Shown piece by piece: positions 18,537 to 25,861 of a stretch of 64,000 bases of DNA. Positions within the stretch are counted from its first letter, which is position 1. Every line of letters begins with the position of its first letter. Source of the stretch: DT-110 sp030148525 (GTDB taxonomy: Bacteria; Bacteroidota; Bacteroidia; Chitinophagales; Saprospiraceae); the NCBI GenBank assembly GCA_965227445.1, contig OZ245751.1, positions 3,162,001 through 3,226,000 of the forward strand, in the 5' to 3' direction. A model generated the notes under the pieces. It did no database searches. It was not told where the DNA came from and saw nothing but the letters and a program-made list of their open reading frames with translations. The translations under genes and the position numbers were made by a program.

Positions 18537-18558
18537 TAAAAAAAGTTTCTGTAGAAAC
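18537..18558 (-). terminator. Weak terminator of the marR gene
   Basis: On the minus strand GTTTC-TACA-GAAAC is followed by eight T. The stem is only 5 bp, but the T-run and position 50 nt past the marR stop fit. Confidence 0.55.
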
Positions 18559-18607
18559 CTTCCTTTTGAAAACAATTTCATGGCTCAGAAGTTCATTTTT
18601 GTTTGAC

Positions 18608-19102
18608 TTAGCTGTCAAAGCTACTATTCAGAGTAGTTTCGCTGGTGAGAATGGGTGATGCATCCAAATCGTCTGCCTCCAGAAAGTTGCTGATCAATAC
18701 AAAAGCCTGCTGCAGCTTATCGAGTTCATCCGGCGAGAGCTTTTCCAGCTTACGGGATAGTTTGAGGTGCATGGGTTGAGGGCTGTTATTCAGCATGTTC
18801 TCTCCCTTAGCGGTGAGTGTTACCAAGGATACCCGGCGATCCCCAAAGCGGGGCAATTTGGCGACCAGACCTTTCTTTTCCAGACGACTGATAATACCCG
18901 TAATGGTACTGGCATTCAGACTCAGCTGATCTTTCAGCTGCTTATGACTAGCCTGGTAGTTTTTTTGCTTTCGCAAAAAATGCAGGCACAGAAGTTGCGG
19001 AATACTAATTCCATACTCCTTTTCAATCCGCTTGCTTTCCAGATTTACCGTCCTGATAATCCGGCGAAGACTGGTTAAAATATCCGTAAAATCCATGTTC
19101 AT
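18608..19102 (-). CDS. MarR-family transcriptional regulator
   Basis: 164 residues. The winged-helix core is visible: PQLLCLHFLRKQ, recognition-helix region LKDQLSLNASTITGIISRLEKKGLV, wing KLPRFGDRRVSLVTLTAKGENML. These are dimeric DNA-binding repressors or activators, often responding to small phenolics or stress. No target gene is obvious by divergence: the next gene upstream (19215-19907) runs the same way and a dispersed repeat lies between. The twin GTGATCAC box downstream is a candidate site to test. Confidence 0.92.
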   Translation of the reverse strand: MNMDFTDILTSLRRIIRTVNLESKRIEKEYGISIPQLLCLHFLRKQKNYQASHKQLKDQLSLNASTITGIISRLEKKGLVAKLPRFGDRRVSLVTLTAKGENMLNNSPQPMHLKLSRKLEKLSPDELDKLQQAFVLISNFLEADDLDASPILTSETTLNSSFDS

Positions 19103-19131
19103 TAACTGTACTGAAACGATACTTTAACAAA

Positions 19132-19212
19132 ACGTGAGGTTTGGGCTGACCTGTTTGCTAAATAACTAAATGTCACAACCTCACATTGTATTTGGTAGAG
19201 GGTATTAAGTAG
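19132..19212 (+). repeat. Dispersed intergenic repeat with GTGAGGTT stem, copy 1
   Basis: About 80 nt, clearly similar to 27568-27656. GTGAGGTT (19134-19141) pairs with AACCTCAC (19177-19184) around a 35-nt loop, followed by the shared tail TTGTATTTGG(T/C)AGAGGGTATT. Both copies lie in spacers. Confidence 0.75.
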
Positions 19213-19214
19213 CA

Positions 19215-19907
19215 TTACTCCTCTTTCAATTCACTCTGTGGTTTCGCCAGTGCATCTTCTTTGCGCTGGAATAATACAGTCGCCCCCGTACCAACGCCTA
19301 CAACGACCCGCATAGCCTCATCCGGCCGCACATTCAGGCGGGTAATCTGATCGGGTTGTACACAAAAAATAAACCCATTCGTCGGGTTCGGACCGGTGGG
19401 AACAAAGATAGTCAACCGCCCGTCTTCCATCTCTTCCGAAATAAAGCCGATCATGCGGGTTGAGTTATTGAACACATCAACGGATACCACCTCACTGAAG
19501 GGCATTTTATCGCGGTTACCGAGAAACTGTTGAACAGTATCCCGCAGAGTTGTGTAAAAGGGCAATTGAGCCAGCACCTGCTTTTCGATAATTCCCAGTG
19601 ATTGCTTACCGATATTTGTCTGCACGATCAGGCCAATCAGGAAAAAAGTTGCCAGGACCAGTGACAGAGCCGTAAGATCAACCACCCATTCTGCCCAGGC
19701 ATCGGGCAGGTTGATAAGGTTGGCAATGGGGTTAATAATCTGAACTACAATGGTGATTACCCACCGTATCAGGATGATCAGCAGGGCAATGGGCAGTACA
19801 ACCACTAATCCACCCACAATCGTAGTGATCAGAAATCTGCGAATCCTCGTTCCTAGATTTTTACGGTGGTCTCCCAAAGCACGCATTGATTTATTGCCTA
19901 TGGTCAT
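19215..19907 (-). CDS. DUF502-family membrane protein
   Basis: About 230 residues starting at MTIGNKSMRALGDHRK; an upstream ATG at 19985 would add 26 residues of un-DUF502-like sequence, so I prefer the shorter form. Two membrane segments (FLITTIVGGLVVVLPIALLI; WVVDLTALSLVLATFFLIGL) are followed by the DUF502 core: GIIEKQVLAQLPFYTTLRDTV, MIGFISEEMEDG and VFVPTGPNPTNGF-like TIFVPTGPNPTNGFIF. Function unknown for the family; inner-membrane. Confidence 0.9.
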   Translation of the reverse strand: MTIGNKSMRALGDHRKNLGTRIRRFLITTIVGGLVVVLPIALLIILIRWVITIVVQIINPIANLINLPDAWAEWVVDLTALSLVLATFFLIGLIVQTNIGKQSLGIIEKQVLAQLPFYTTLRDTVQQFLGNRDKMPFSEVVSVDVFNNSTRMIGFISEEMEDGRLTIFVPTGPNPTNGFIFCVQPDQITRLNVRPDEAMRVVVGVGTGATVLFQRKEDALAKPQSELKEE

Positions 19908-19974
19908 ACTTCTTAGTAGGTAATGTTTTGGAAAGGTAGAAAGTTGCCGCCTAACTGGCAATGTCTGGTAACCT

Positions 19975-19989
19975 TGCTTTCGCAAAAAA
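19975..19989 (-). repeat. Copy of recurrent T-run/GNAA mini-hairpin word
   Basis: Minus-strand TTTTTTGCGAAAGCA: T-run then TGC-GAAA-GCA, in the spacer between the DUF502 and LytTR genes. A second copy in opposite orientation is 50 nt away (20042-20057). Confidence 0.6.
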
Positions 19990-19993
19990 GCAT

Positions 19994-20026
19994 AAAAAGG
20001 CCCCAGTACGACGCTCCGTACTGGGG
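19994..20026 (-). terminator. Rho-independent terminator downstream of LytTR gene
   Basis: On the minus strand CCCCAGTACG pairs perfectly with CGTACTGGGG (10 bp, 6-nt loop), then CC and five T. It lies 193 nt past the LytTR regulator stop. Confidence 0.85.
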
Positions 20027-20041
20027 GATGTTCTTTTGTTC

Positions 20042-20057
20042 TTTTTGGCGAAAGCCA
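20042..20057 (+). repeat. Copy of recurrent T-run/GNAA mini-hairpin word
   Basis: TTTTTGGCGAAAGCCA: T-run then TGGC-GAAA-GCCA. Intergenic; see findings for the other copies. Confidence 0.6.
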
Positions 20058-20218
20058 TCATTCAGAACCAGAAGCGGATATCAGCGCAACATTGCGAAGT
20101 TGCGTTTTCATGTGTTTTGGTTTTTTGGTTTTGCGACCAGTCATCTGATCGGTTTGCCTGCTAAACGGGGATGCTCCACGGGTGTTCGGTGTTATAACAA
20201 AACCTTAACACAGACTGC

Positions 20219-20950
20219 TTAACCGATCATGTTCTGCTGTTCGATAAAGTCCTGAAAAGTCTTTTTGTACAGTCCGCCTACGGGTATATTCTGTTCACCG
20301 ATCACCATATCATTTTTCCCGATGCTATTGATCTTATCGAGAGATACGATGTAGGATTTATGGACCCGCAGGAATGGGGGTGTCGGCAGGGATTCTTCTA
20401 TCTTTTTCAGGTTTTGCAGCGTCATGACCTTGATCTCCGGCGTGTAGATGCGGGAGTAGTCCTTCATACCTTCAATATACAGAATATCCTTTAGCCAGAT
20501 CTTTTGCAACCGGTACTCGGACCGCACCAGGATGTATTCATCGCGTGGCTTTGCGGAGGTTATTGTTTTGGGTGCCGGTGTTTTTTTACGGGCGCTGATC
20601 TGATCGTGGATCTTCTCTACGGACTGCAGAAAACGCTGAAAGGAAATGGGTTTCAGCAAATAATCGCTTACGTTGAGTTCGTAGCCTTTCAGGGCGTATT
20701 GATCATAGGCCGTGGTAAGGATGATGTAGGGTTTTTGCCGTAAGGCCTCCAGCAATTGAATACCGGTCAGGTCATCCATTTGTATATCCAAAAACATGAG
20801 ATCCACTGATTCCTGGCGCAGGAAGTGAATGGCATCAAATCCATTATCAAAGGTACCAAGCAACTCCAGGTACGGGATTTTTTCAATGAAGGCCTGCATT
20901 TTTTCCAGTGCTAAAGGCTCATCGTCTACGGCAATACATTTGATTTTCAT
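20219..20950 (-). CDS. LytTR-family response regulator (pair 1)
   Basis: 243 residues. Receiver domain 1-120 with VDDEPLALEKM, phospho-acceptor Asp55 in LMFLDIQM and conserved Lys in YLLKPISFQRFL. LytTR DNA-binding domain about 135-240 (ILVRSEYRLQKIWLKDILYIEGMKDYSRIY, then LPTPPFLRVHKSYIVSLDKI). Its ATG overlaps the kinase stop by 4 nt, so the two are translationally coupled. Targets unknown. Confidence 0.95.
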   Translation of the reverse strand: MKIKCIAVDDEPLALEKMQAFIEKIPYLELLGTFDNGFDAIHFLRQESVDLMFLDIQMDDLTGIQLLEALRQKPYIILTTAYDQYALKGYELNVSDYLLKPISFQRFLQSVEKIHDQISARKKTPAPKTITSAKPRDEYILVRSEYRLQKIWLKDILYIEGMKDYSRIYTPEIKVMTLQNLKKIEESLPTPPFLRVHKSYIVSLDKINSIGKNDMVIGEQNIPVGGLYKKTFQDFIEQQNMIG

Positions 20951-22080
20951 AGGCTGTCAGTTATGGGTGATGGAATATAGGCGGGGGTATTTTCAGCTTC
21001 GACCGCATCGGTCCGTGAAGCATTTCGCACCGGGATACTCAGCCAGGCGATAAACTGTTCTCCTTCCTTGCGGACTTCGAATTGATGCTGGTTGGGATAT
21101 AAAAGTTCCAGGCGCCGGCGCACATTGGTGAGTCCGATTCCTCCTACCTGATCCTTTTTGGCATTGGTCGTTTCATCGAAAAAATTGCACACCCTGAGGT
21201 CGTAAGTTTCCGGACGAATGACAAATTCGATGGTGATCCCGGGAGTGGGGCCCGATTTGCGGCCGTGCTTATAAGCATTCTCAACAAACGGCACCAATAA
21301 CATGGGCGGTATGATTTTTCCGTGCGGATTCCCTTCGACCGTACAGGAGATGAATTTAGGGTCCTTGAGGCGCAGGCGCAATAGTTCGATCATGCTTTTC
21401 AGGTAGTGGATCTCCCGGTCGAGTGGTACGTAATCCGTATTGGCTTCGTAGAGCATATATCGCATGATGTCGGACAGGCGAACGATACTGTCCGAGGCTT
21501 TTTCCTGATCGATGAATACCAGTGAATCAATATTGTTGAGGGTATTGAACAAGAAATGTGGGTTGACCTGCGAACGCAGCAGGGCCAATTCGCTACTCAG
21601 GCTTTGCCGCTCTAATTCTGTTTGGCGTTTCTGATCCTTAATCCAGGTACGGAACAGACGAATTCCCACGAACAGGAACACGAAGGAATACATCCCCATA
21701 AAGATGCTGAGCAGGGCCGAGAAGAAGAAAAATGGGCGCTCCGTGTAGGGAGGATATAGCACCGGGTACAAAATGTAGTAATACACGGCCCGTTCGAGCA
21801 ACACGAAAAAAACGATGGAGCCGAGGAAAACAGCGGTAAAGGTTTTATACTGTTTACGCAGCAGGAATCGCGGCACCAGAAAATAGGCGGTCACGTACAC
21901 GGCTGACAGGTCAACCGGAAGCAGCCAACCGGTATAGAACCAGTAGTATTCTTCCCAGCCTTCGAGGCGGATCATCTGGTAATAAAACATATTGAGAACC
22001 ACCCAAAAAAGCAGATGTAAGCCAATGGTAATCCACCGTTGACGAGTCCAGGTTCCAATATTTGTGAGCGCTGTTGTCAT
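20947..22080 (-). CDS. LytS-type sensor histidine kinase (pair 1)
   Basis: 377 residues. Four membrane helices in the first 145 residues, a short coiled linker, then the His_kinase domain with phospho-acceptor His175 in QVNPHFLFNTLNN, followed by an HATPase_c domain (VPFVENAYKHGRK N-box; GGIGLTNVRRRLELLYP G-box). No periplasmic sensor domain of any size, so the signal is probably membrane-borne. Coupled to the downstream LytTR regulator by a 4-nt overlap. A parallel kinase/regulator pair lies immediately upstream. Confidence 0.95.
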   Translation of the reverse strand: MTTALTNIGTWTRQRWITIGLHLLFWVVLNMFYYQMIRLEGWEEYYWFYTGWLLPVDLSAVYVTAYFLVPRFLLRKQYKTFTAVFLGSIVFFVLLERAVYYYILYPVLYPPYTERPFFFFSALLSIFMGMYSFVFLFVGIRLFRTWIKDQKRQTELERQSLSSELALLRSQVNPHFLFNTLNNIDSLVFIDQEKASDSIVRLSDIMRYMLYEANTDYVPLDREIHYLKSMIELLRLRLKDPKFISCTVEGNPHGKIIPPMLLVPFVENAYKHGRKSGPTPGITIEFVIRPETYDLRVCNFFDETTNAKKDQVGGIGLTNVRRRLELLYPNQHQFEVRKEGEQFIAWLSIPVRNASRTDAVEAENTPAYIPSPITDSL

Positions 22081-22191
22081 CTAAACTATATCGTAACCAC
22101 TAAAGTGGTAGGTTTTATGGTCATTGGCTCATTGAAACCACAGCTGAAGCTGTGGCCTAACCCAACGTGACAATCACACCGTGCATCGTGT

Positions 22192-22215
22192 ACCGTGAAC
22201 CGTGAACCGTGAACC
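22192..22215 (+). repeat. Tandem 7-bp repeat ACCGTGA x3
   Basis: Three perfect head-to-tail ACCGTGA units followed by ACC, with degenerate units on both sides (GTGCATCGTGT; ATTAACCGTACC). Upstream of kinase 1; possibly a phase-variable or binding-site array. Confidence 0.7.
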
Positions 22216-22328
22216 ATTAACCGTACCTAAAGTACCACATTATCGAACATCTTGAATGAAAAATGTACGGGGTGATATAATCTTCCGATCAGGGTGGGCA
22301 GGTTTCGGACAGACGCAATTCATCGGTA

Positions 22329-22344
22329 TTTTTTGCCGAAAGGC
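22329..22344 (+). repeat. Copy of recurrent T-run/GNAA mini-hairpin word
   Basis: TTTTTTGCCGAAAGGC in the spacer 25 nt past the stop of LytTR regulator 2. Confidence 0.6.
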
Positions 22345-22368
22345 GGGTAAAAAATCCGGTTTGCTCGA

Positions 22369-23133
22369 TTATTCGGTATTGCTGAAGAGGATTTCATTGA
22401 CCGTATTCTTATAGCTACGGCCAATGGGTAACTCCTTTTCATTGATTTCTACCTGAGAGGGTGAGAAGGCTTCGATCTTATCGATGGAGACTAAAAAAGA
22501 CCGGTGTATCCGCAGGAACTTATCGTCGGGAAGTTTTTCCTCCAGGTAGCTGATTTTTTGCTTAGTGATGATGCGTTTATCGGGCAGGTGAATAAGCACA
22601 TAATCCTTCAGGCTTTCGATGTAGAGGATATCCTGGAGGAGTATTTTTACCATTTTCTTATCCGCCCGGACAAAGATAGCTTCCATGCTATCCAATTCGG
22701 TGGAGGAAGGATCGTTACCGCTCCCCATCTGAGCCATATTCCCCTGGAAGTGCAAGTGTTGGTAGGCCTTACCCACTGCTTTGAGGAATCTGCTGAAGGG
22801 AATGGGTTTGAGCAGATAATCAACGGCATCTACATCGAAGGCTTCGATGGCGTATTCCCGGTAGGCAGTTGTAAAGATAACTTTTGGTGGGTTGGGCAGT
22901 GATTTCAGAAAGTCAATACCGTCCAGTTTGGGCATTTGAATATCCAGAAAAAGGAGATCGACCGGCTGATTTTGAATGGCTTCGAAGGCATCCAGGGCAT
23001 TTTCACAACGCCCCACGATCTCAAGGCCGTCTACCCGTTGGATGTAGGAGGAAATAACGTCTAGCGCCAGGGGTTCGTCGTCGACGAGTAAGCAATTGAC
23101 CTTTTGGATATTGTCTTTGGGAAACATATGCAT
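22369..23133 (-). CDS. LytTR-family response regulator (pair 2)
   Basis: 254 residues. Receiver domain with LLVDDEPLALDVI, phospho-acceptor Asp64 in LLFLDIQMPKLDG and Lys in YLLKPIPFSRFL; LytTR domain about 150-250 (IFVRADKKMVKILLQDILYIESLKDYVLIH, LPDDKFLRIHRSFLVSIDKI). Sister of the 20219-20950 regulator; the two share overall layout and many motifs, consistent with tandem duplication of a kinase/regulator pair. It starts 30 nt after its kinase. Confidence 0.95.
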   Translation of the reverse strand: MHMFPKDNIQKVNCLLVDDEPLALDVISSYIQRVDGLEIVGRCENALDAFEAIQNQPVDLLFLDIQMPKLDGIDFLKSLPNPPKVIFTTAYREYAIEAFDVDAVDYLLKPIPFSRFLKAVGKAYQHLHFQGNMAQMGSGNDPSSTELDSMEAIFVRADKKMVKILLQDILYIESLKDYVLIHLPDKRIITKQKISYLEEKLPDDKFLRIHRSFLVSIDKIEAFSPSQVEINEKELPIGRSYKNTVNEILFSNTE

Positions 23134-23163
23134 TCGAATAAAGTGGAACCTGAAGTAACAAAG

Positions 23164-24300
23164 TTACAAGGTAGGAGCGACTTTATCCTCTTTTGGCTGG
23201 CTCTTGTGCCTTAAATCTGGAAAATCTAAGGTCCCGGGACCGTCCACCGGTATTTGCAACACGATCATAAACACCTCTTCCTCATTAAACACCTGCAAGG
23301 AGTAGTTTGAGCCGAAGATCAGGTCTAATCGGCGTTGCACGTTCCGCAAACCGATGCCTTTGGTGTAATCAGATTTATCGAGTTGATTATCATCGGATTT
23401 ACTGTTTTCCACGCGCAGGACCAGGTGATCGTTTTTCACATTCAGGTCGATGCTGATAAAGGAATTCTCAATCTCACGGCTGACCCCGTGTTTGAAGGCA
23501 TTCTCAATGAAAGGGAGCAGCATCAGGGGTGGCAGCATTTTATTGGAGATGTCACCGGAAGCGGTAAAAGAGACCAGGAGGCGATTGGAGTACCGCAACT
23601 TTTCCAGTTCGATAATATTTTTGATCTGTCCGATTTCCTTACGCAGGGGAATGAGTGGTACGTTACATTCGTAAAGCATGTAGTCGAGCAAATTAGATAG
23701 TTTGAGTACTACCTCCGACGATTTGGGTGAGTTTTGCAGTGTCAGTGCGTACAGGTTATTCAGGGTATTGAAGAGAAAATGCGGGTGGATCTGGCTCTTC
23801 AGGAATTTGAGTTCAGCATCCAGTTTTTCCTTATTCAGTTGTTCGGTGATCTTTTCATTCTGATAGTTTCGCTTCAGCAGCTTGATGGCCGTAGCGGCGA
23901 AAACCACGATATTGACGGAGATCATATTCCCGGCGGTCTTTCCCAGGTGAGTGAGCGGAAATTCAGTGTAATCGTATTCCGGAAGGTAGGTAGGCACCCA
24001 GTAGATGTGAAGCATGGCCCGGGCGACGTATCCAAATAAAACTGCTGTCAGAAAGAACAGGGTGATAAAGGAGAAATACTTTCGCTTATCCAGCAGATGA
24101 GGGATCAGCACATATAGCGTCAAGTAGGTCGCCATTATTTTCACCGGCATGGTGGTCACTACTTTGAGAAAGGCCTTCCAGTAGTCGTCGTAGAAGGAGT
24201 AGTCCATCAACGTAAAAAAGAGAATATATACCACCCAAAAAAGGACATGGGACCAAATGCGGTATTTCGGGGATAGAATGGTTTCCAGCTTAGTTTGCAT
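23164..24300 (-). CDS. LytS-type sensor histidine kinase (pair 2)
   Basis: 378 residues. Four membrane helices in the first 145 residues, then the His_kinase domain with His174 in IHPHFLFNTLNNLY, and HATPase_c (LPFIENAFKHGVS; KGIGLRNVQRRLDLIFG). Followed after 30 nt by its LytTR regulator. Its upstream region abuts the hairpin-rich spacer 24301-24949. Confidence 0.95.
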   Translation of the reverse strand: MQTKLETILSPKYRIWSHVLFWVVYILFFTLMDYSFYDDYWKAFLKVVTTMPVKIMATYLTLYVLIPHLLDKRKYFSFITLFFLTAVLFGYVARAMLHIYWVPTYLPEYDYTEFPLTHLGKTAGNMISVNIVVFAATAIKLLKRNYQNEKITEQLNKEKLDAELKFLKSQIHPHFLFNTLNNLYALTLQNSPKSSEVVLKLSNLLDYMLYECNVPLIPLRKEIGQIKNIIELEKLRYSNRLLVSFTASGDISNKMLPPLMLLPFIENAFKHGVSREIENSFISIDLNVKNDHLVLRVENSKSDDNQLDKSDYTKGIGLRNVQRRLDLIFGSNYSLQVFNEEEVFMIVLQIPVDGPGTLDFPDLRHKSQPKEDKVAPTL

Positions 24301-24549
24301 AGTACTTGTTCATCAGAATCCACCAAATCTACTTAAAAGCCTGTTCTAAAGCCACCCCACAGCGATAAAATACCGTTTTTCAACCCTGAACAACCACTTT
24401 CCTGCCCCTTACGACATTATCAGTTAAATCCTACCGTAAACCCGTCATTGATCGATATTATATTTTGCCTATACACTGCTTTTCTATATTTACAATCGTA
24501 AAAACAAGAACTACGAACCGTTTTACAGTTGCATTAAACGAAAAGCCCT
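24301..24549. other. Upstream region of kinase 2
   Basis: No gene. AT-rich around 24450-24500, with a TTTG (24464-24467) and TATATTTA (24485-24492) 17 nt apart that could be a plus-strand promoter reading into the hairpin array. The promoter of the kinase/regulator pair on the minus strand must also lie here. Confidence 0.35.
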
Positions 24550-24947
24550 GGTTATTGCTTTGGTAAATGTAGATTGAATACCCAAAGGCCGGGGGCCTGG
24601 CAGCAAACGTCAATTCGTTGGAAAAAAGCCGCCAGTCTCTCCCGCCTGGGGTAAATCTACTCGCTAAATCCCGTTAAAAGGACAGATTTACCTTATTGAT
24701 TATGCATATTCTGGTTGAAGCGAACCGCTTCAACCATTTTTGTAATACCTATACTCGACTCGAAGTGGTTTTGTGTCCCAGCACGAAGTACTGCGGAGCA
24801 AAACCACTTCGTTGTCGGTATAGAAGCTGAATTCGACCAGCTTACGAACCATTTGGTCTTTCATGTAGTCCATATGAATGAAGACCAAATGTTTTTCATA
24901 CTAGTGTAAATGAGTGCCTGACCCGGATATACGGTCGGGCATTTTTT
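24550..24947 (+). ncRNA. Hairpin array, possible structured non-coding RNA
   Basis: No plausible protein. Successive inverted repeats: AGGCC/GGCCT (24586-24598), GGTAAATCT/AGATTTACC (24650-24692), GGTTGAAGCG/CGCTTCAACC (24713-24735) then T5, a 13-bp stem CGAAGTGGTTTTG (24761-24773 with 24799-24811), AAGCTG/CAGCTT (24824-24843), CATTTGGTCTT/AAGACCAAATG (24850-24891) then T5, and TGCCTGACC/GGTCGGGCA (24915-24941) then T6. Three of these look like plus-strand intrinsic terminators although no plus-strand gene is present. Orientation from the T-runs; function not known. Confidence 0.4.
24915..24947 (+). terminator. Terminator-like hairpin on plus strand
   Basis: TGCCTGACC pairs with GGTCGGGCA (9 bp, one G-U) and is followed by ATTTTTT reading rightward. 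It faces the 3' end of the minus-strand MscS gene, whose own transcript would find no T-run here. Confidence 0.6.
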
Positions 24948-24949
24948 GG

Positions 24950-25792
24950 CTAATTATTGTTCTGGAACATATCGGGCAGGAAGGTAAGACGAATACCAGC
25001 TTCATCGAACCGCTTTTTGATAGTCTCTAATAAGTCGCAACTCATCGCAAAGGCATCGGCAGAATCTTTGGCCCAAACGTATGCTCTTAACCTGGCCCCA
25101 CGCTCATCCAGCTGAATGAGCCGGACCATAATCTCCGGTTTTCCCGCTTCAATGTCTTCCGGCGTGCGCGTATCGAGGTGTAGGGGGTGCTTAAGGGCCT
25201 CCTCCTCCATCAGGGCTTTCGCCAAATCTATATCGGAGTCATGAACGACCGTCAACTCCAGCCATTTGCAGATCTTGTCATCACCAAAGTCAGCATTAAT
25301 AATGACCTCTTCGCTGATGACGGAGTTCGGTATCAGTATGCGACGGTTCTCAAAGTCGCGAATGACCGTATGGCGCAGCGTAATATCCTCTACCACCCCC
25401 ACCAGCGTGTTGCGCAGTCGCAAACGGTCGTTGACGCGGTATGGCTTAAAGATAACGATGAATAACCCACCCACAATATTGGCCAGGGCCTGCTGGGAAG
25501 CAAAACCAATCGCTATGGCAAATATCCCCGCACCGGCCACCAATGATCCGGCCAGGCCACGCAGGGAGGGCAGGGAATAAGCGGCCAGGGAAAACCCCAA
25601 CACGAAGATAAGTCCCCGTAAGCTGTGCCGAAGAAATAAATAACTCGTGGGGTCATTATTCATTATAGTAGTGGACCGCTGGATATACCGCTTGAATAAA
25701 CGGTTTACAATCCACCCCACGACCAGGGTGCCAAAGATTATCCCGAAGAAGGTTCCCCAGGTAATTAATTTTTCTTGCCAGTACTCCGTCAT
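24950..25792 (-). CDS. Mechanosensitive ion channel, MscS family (second)
   Basis: 280 residues. Membrane segments near 10-30, 55-75 and 80-110, the pore helix SLVAGAGIFAIAIGFASQQA, then the MscS beta domain (YRVNDRLRLRNTLVGVVEDI, ILIPNSVISEEVI) and alpha/beta C-terminus. Different enough from the 6458-7375 channel to be a separate subfamily. Osmotic release valve of the inner membrane by family. Single gene; no obvious terminator on its own strand. Confidence 0.92.
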   Translation of the reverse strand: MTEYWQEKLITWGTFFGIIFGTLVVGWIVNRLFKRYIQRSTTIMNNDPTSYLFLRHSLRGLIFVLGFSLAAYSLPSLRGLAGSLVAGAGIFAIAIGFASQQALANIVGGLFIVIFKPYRVNDRLRLRNTLVGVVEDITLRHTVIRDFENRRILIPNSVISEEVIINADFGDDKICKWLELTVVHDSDIDLAKALMEEEALKHPLHLDTRTPEDIEAGKPEIMVRLIQLDERGARLRAYVWAKDSADAFAMSCDLLETIKKRFDEAGIRLTFLPDMFQNNN

Positions 25793-25861
25793 ATTGAATT
25801 ATATCCTCGACAGGATACACCAGTCGAACTGGCGTGCAATTTGTAGTTTTTTATGATAAAA

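Larger units (their letters stand above)
22081..22368. other. Spacer between the two kinase/regulator pairs
   Basis: No gene. It contains small hairpins ACCAC-TAAA-GTGGT (22096-22109) and CCACAGCT-GA-AGCTGTGG (22138-22155), a 7-bp tandem repeat, and one T-run/GNAA word (22329-22344). Confidence 0.55.

Noticed and set aside
22192..22215. Possible CRISPR array
   Set aside because: Only a 7-bp tandem repeat without spacers; no cas genes in the window.
24715..24909. Short reading frames on both strands through the hairpin array
   Set aside because: Translations follow the inverted repeats, have no start context and show no family; the region is better explained as structured non-coding DNA.
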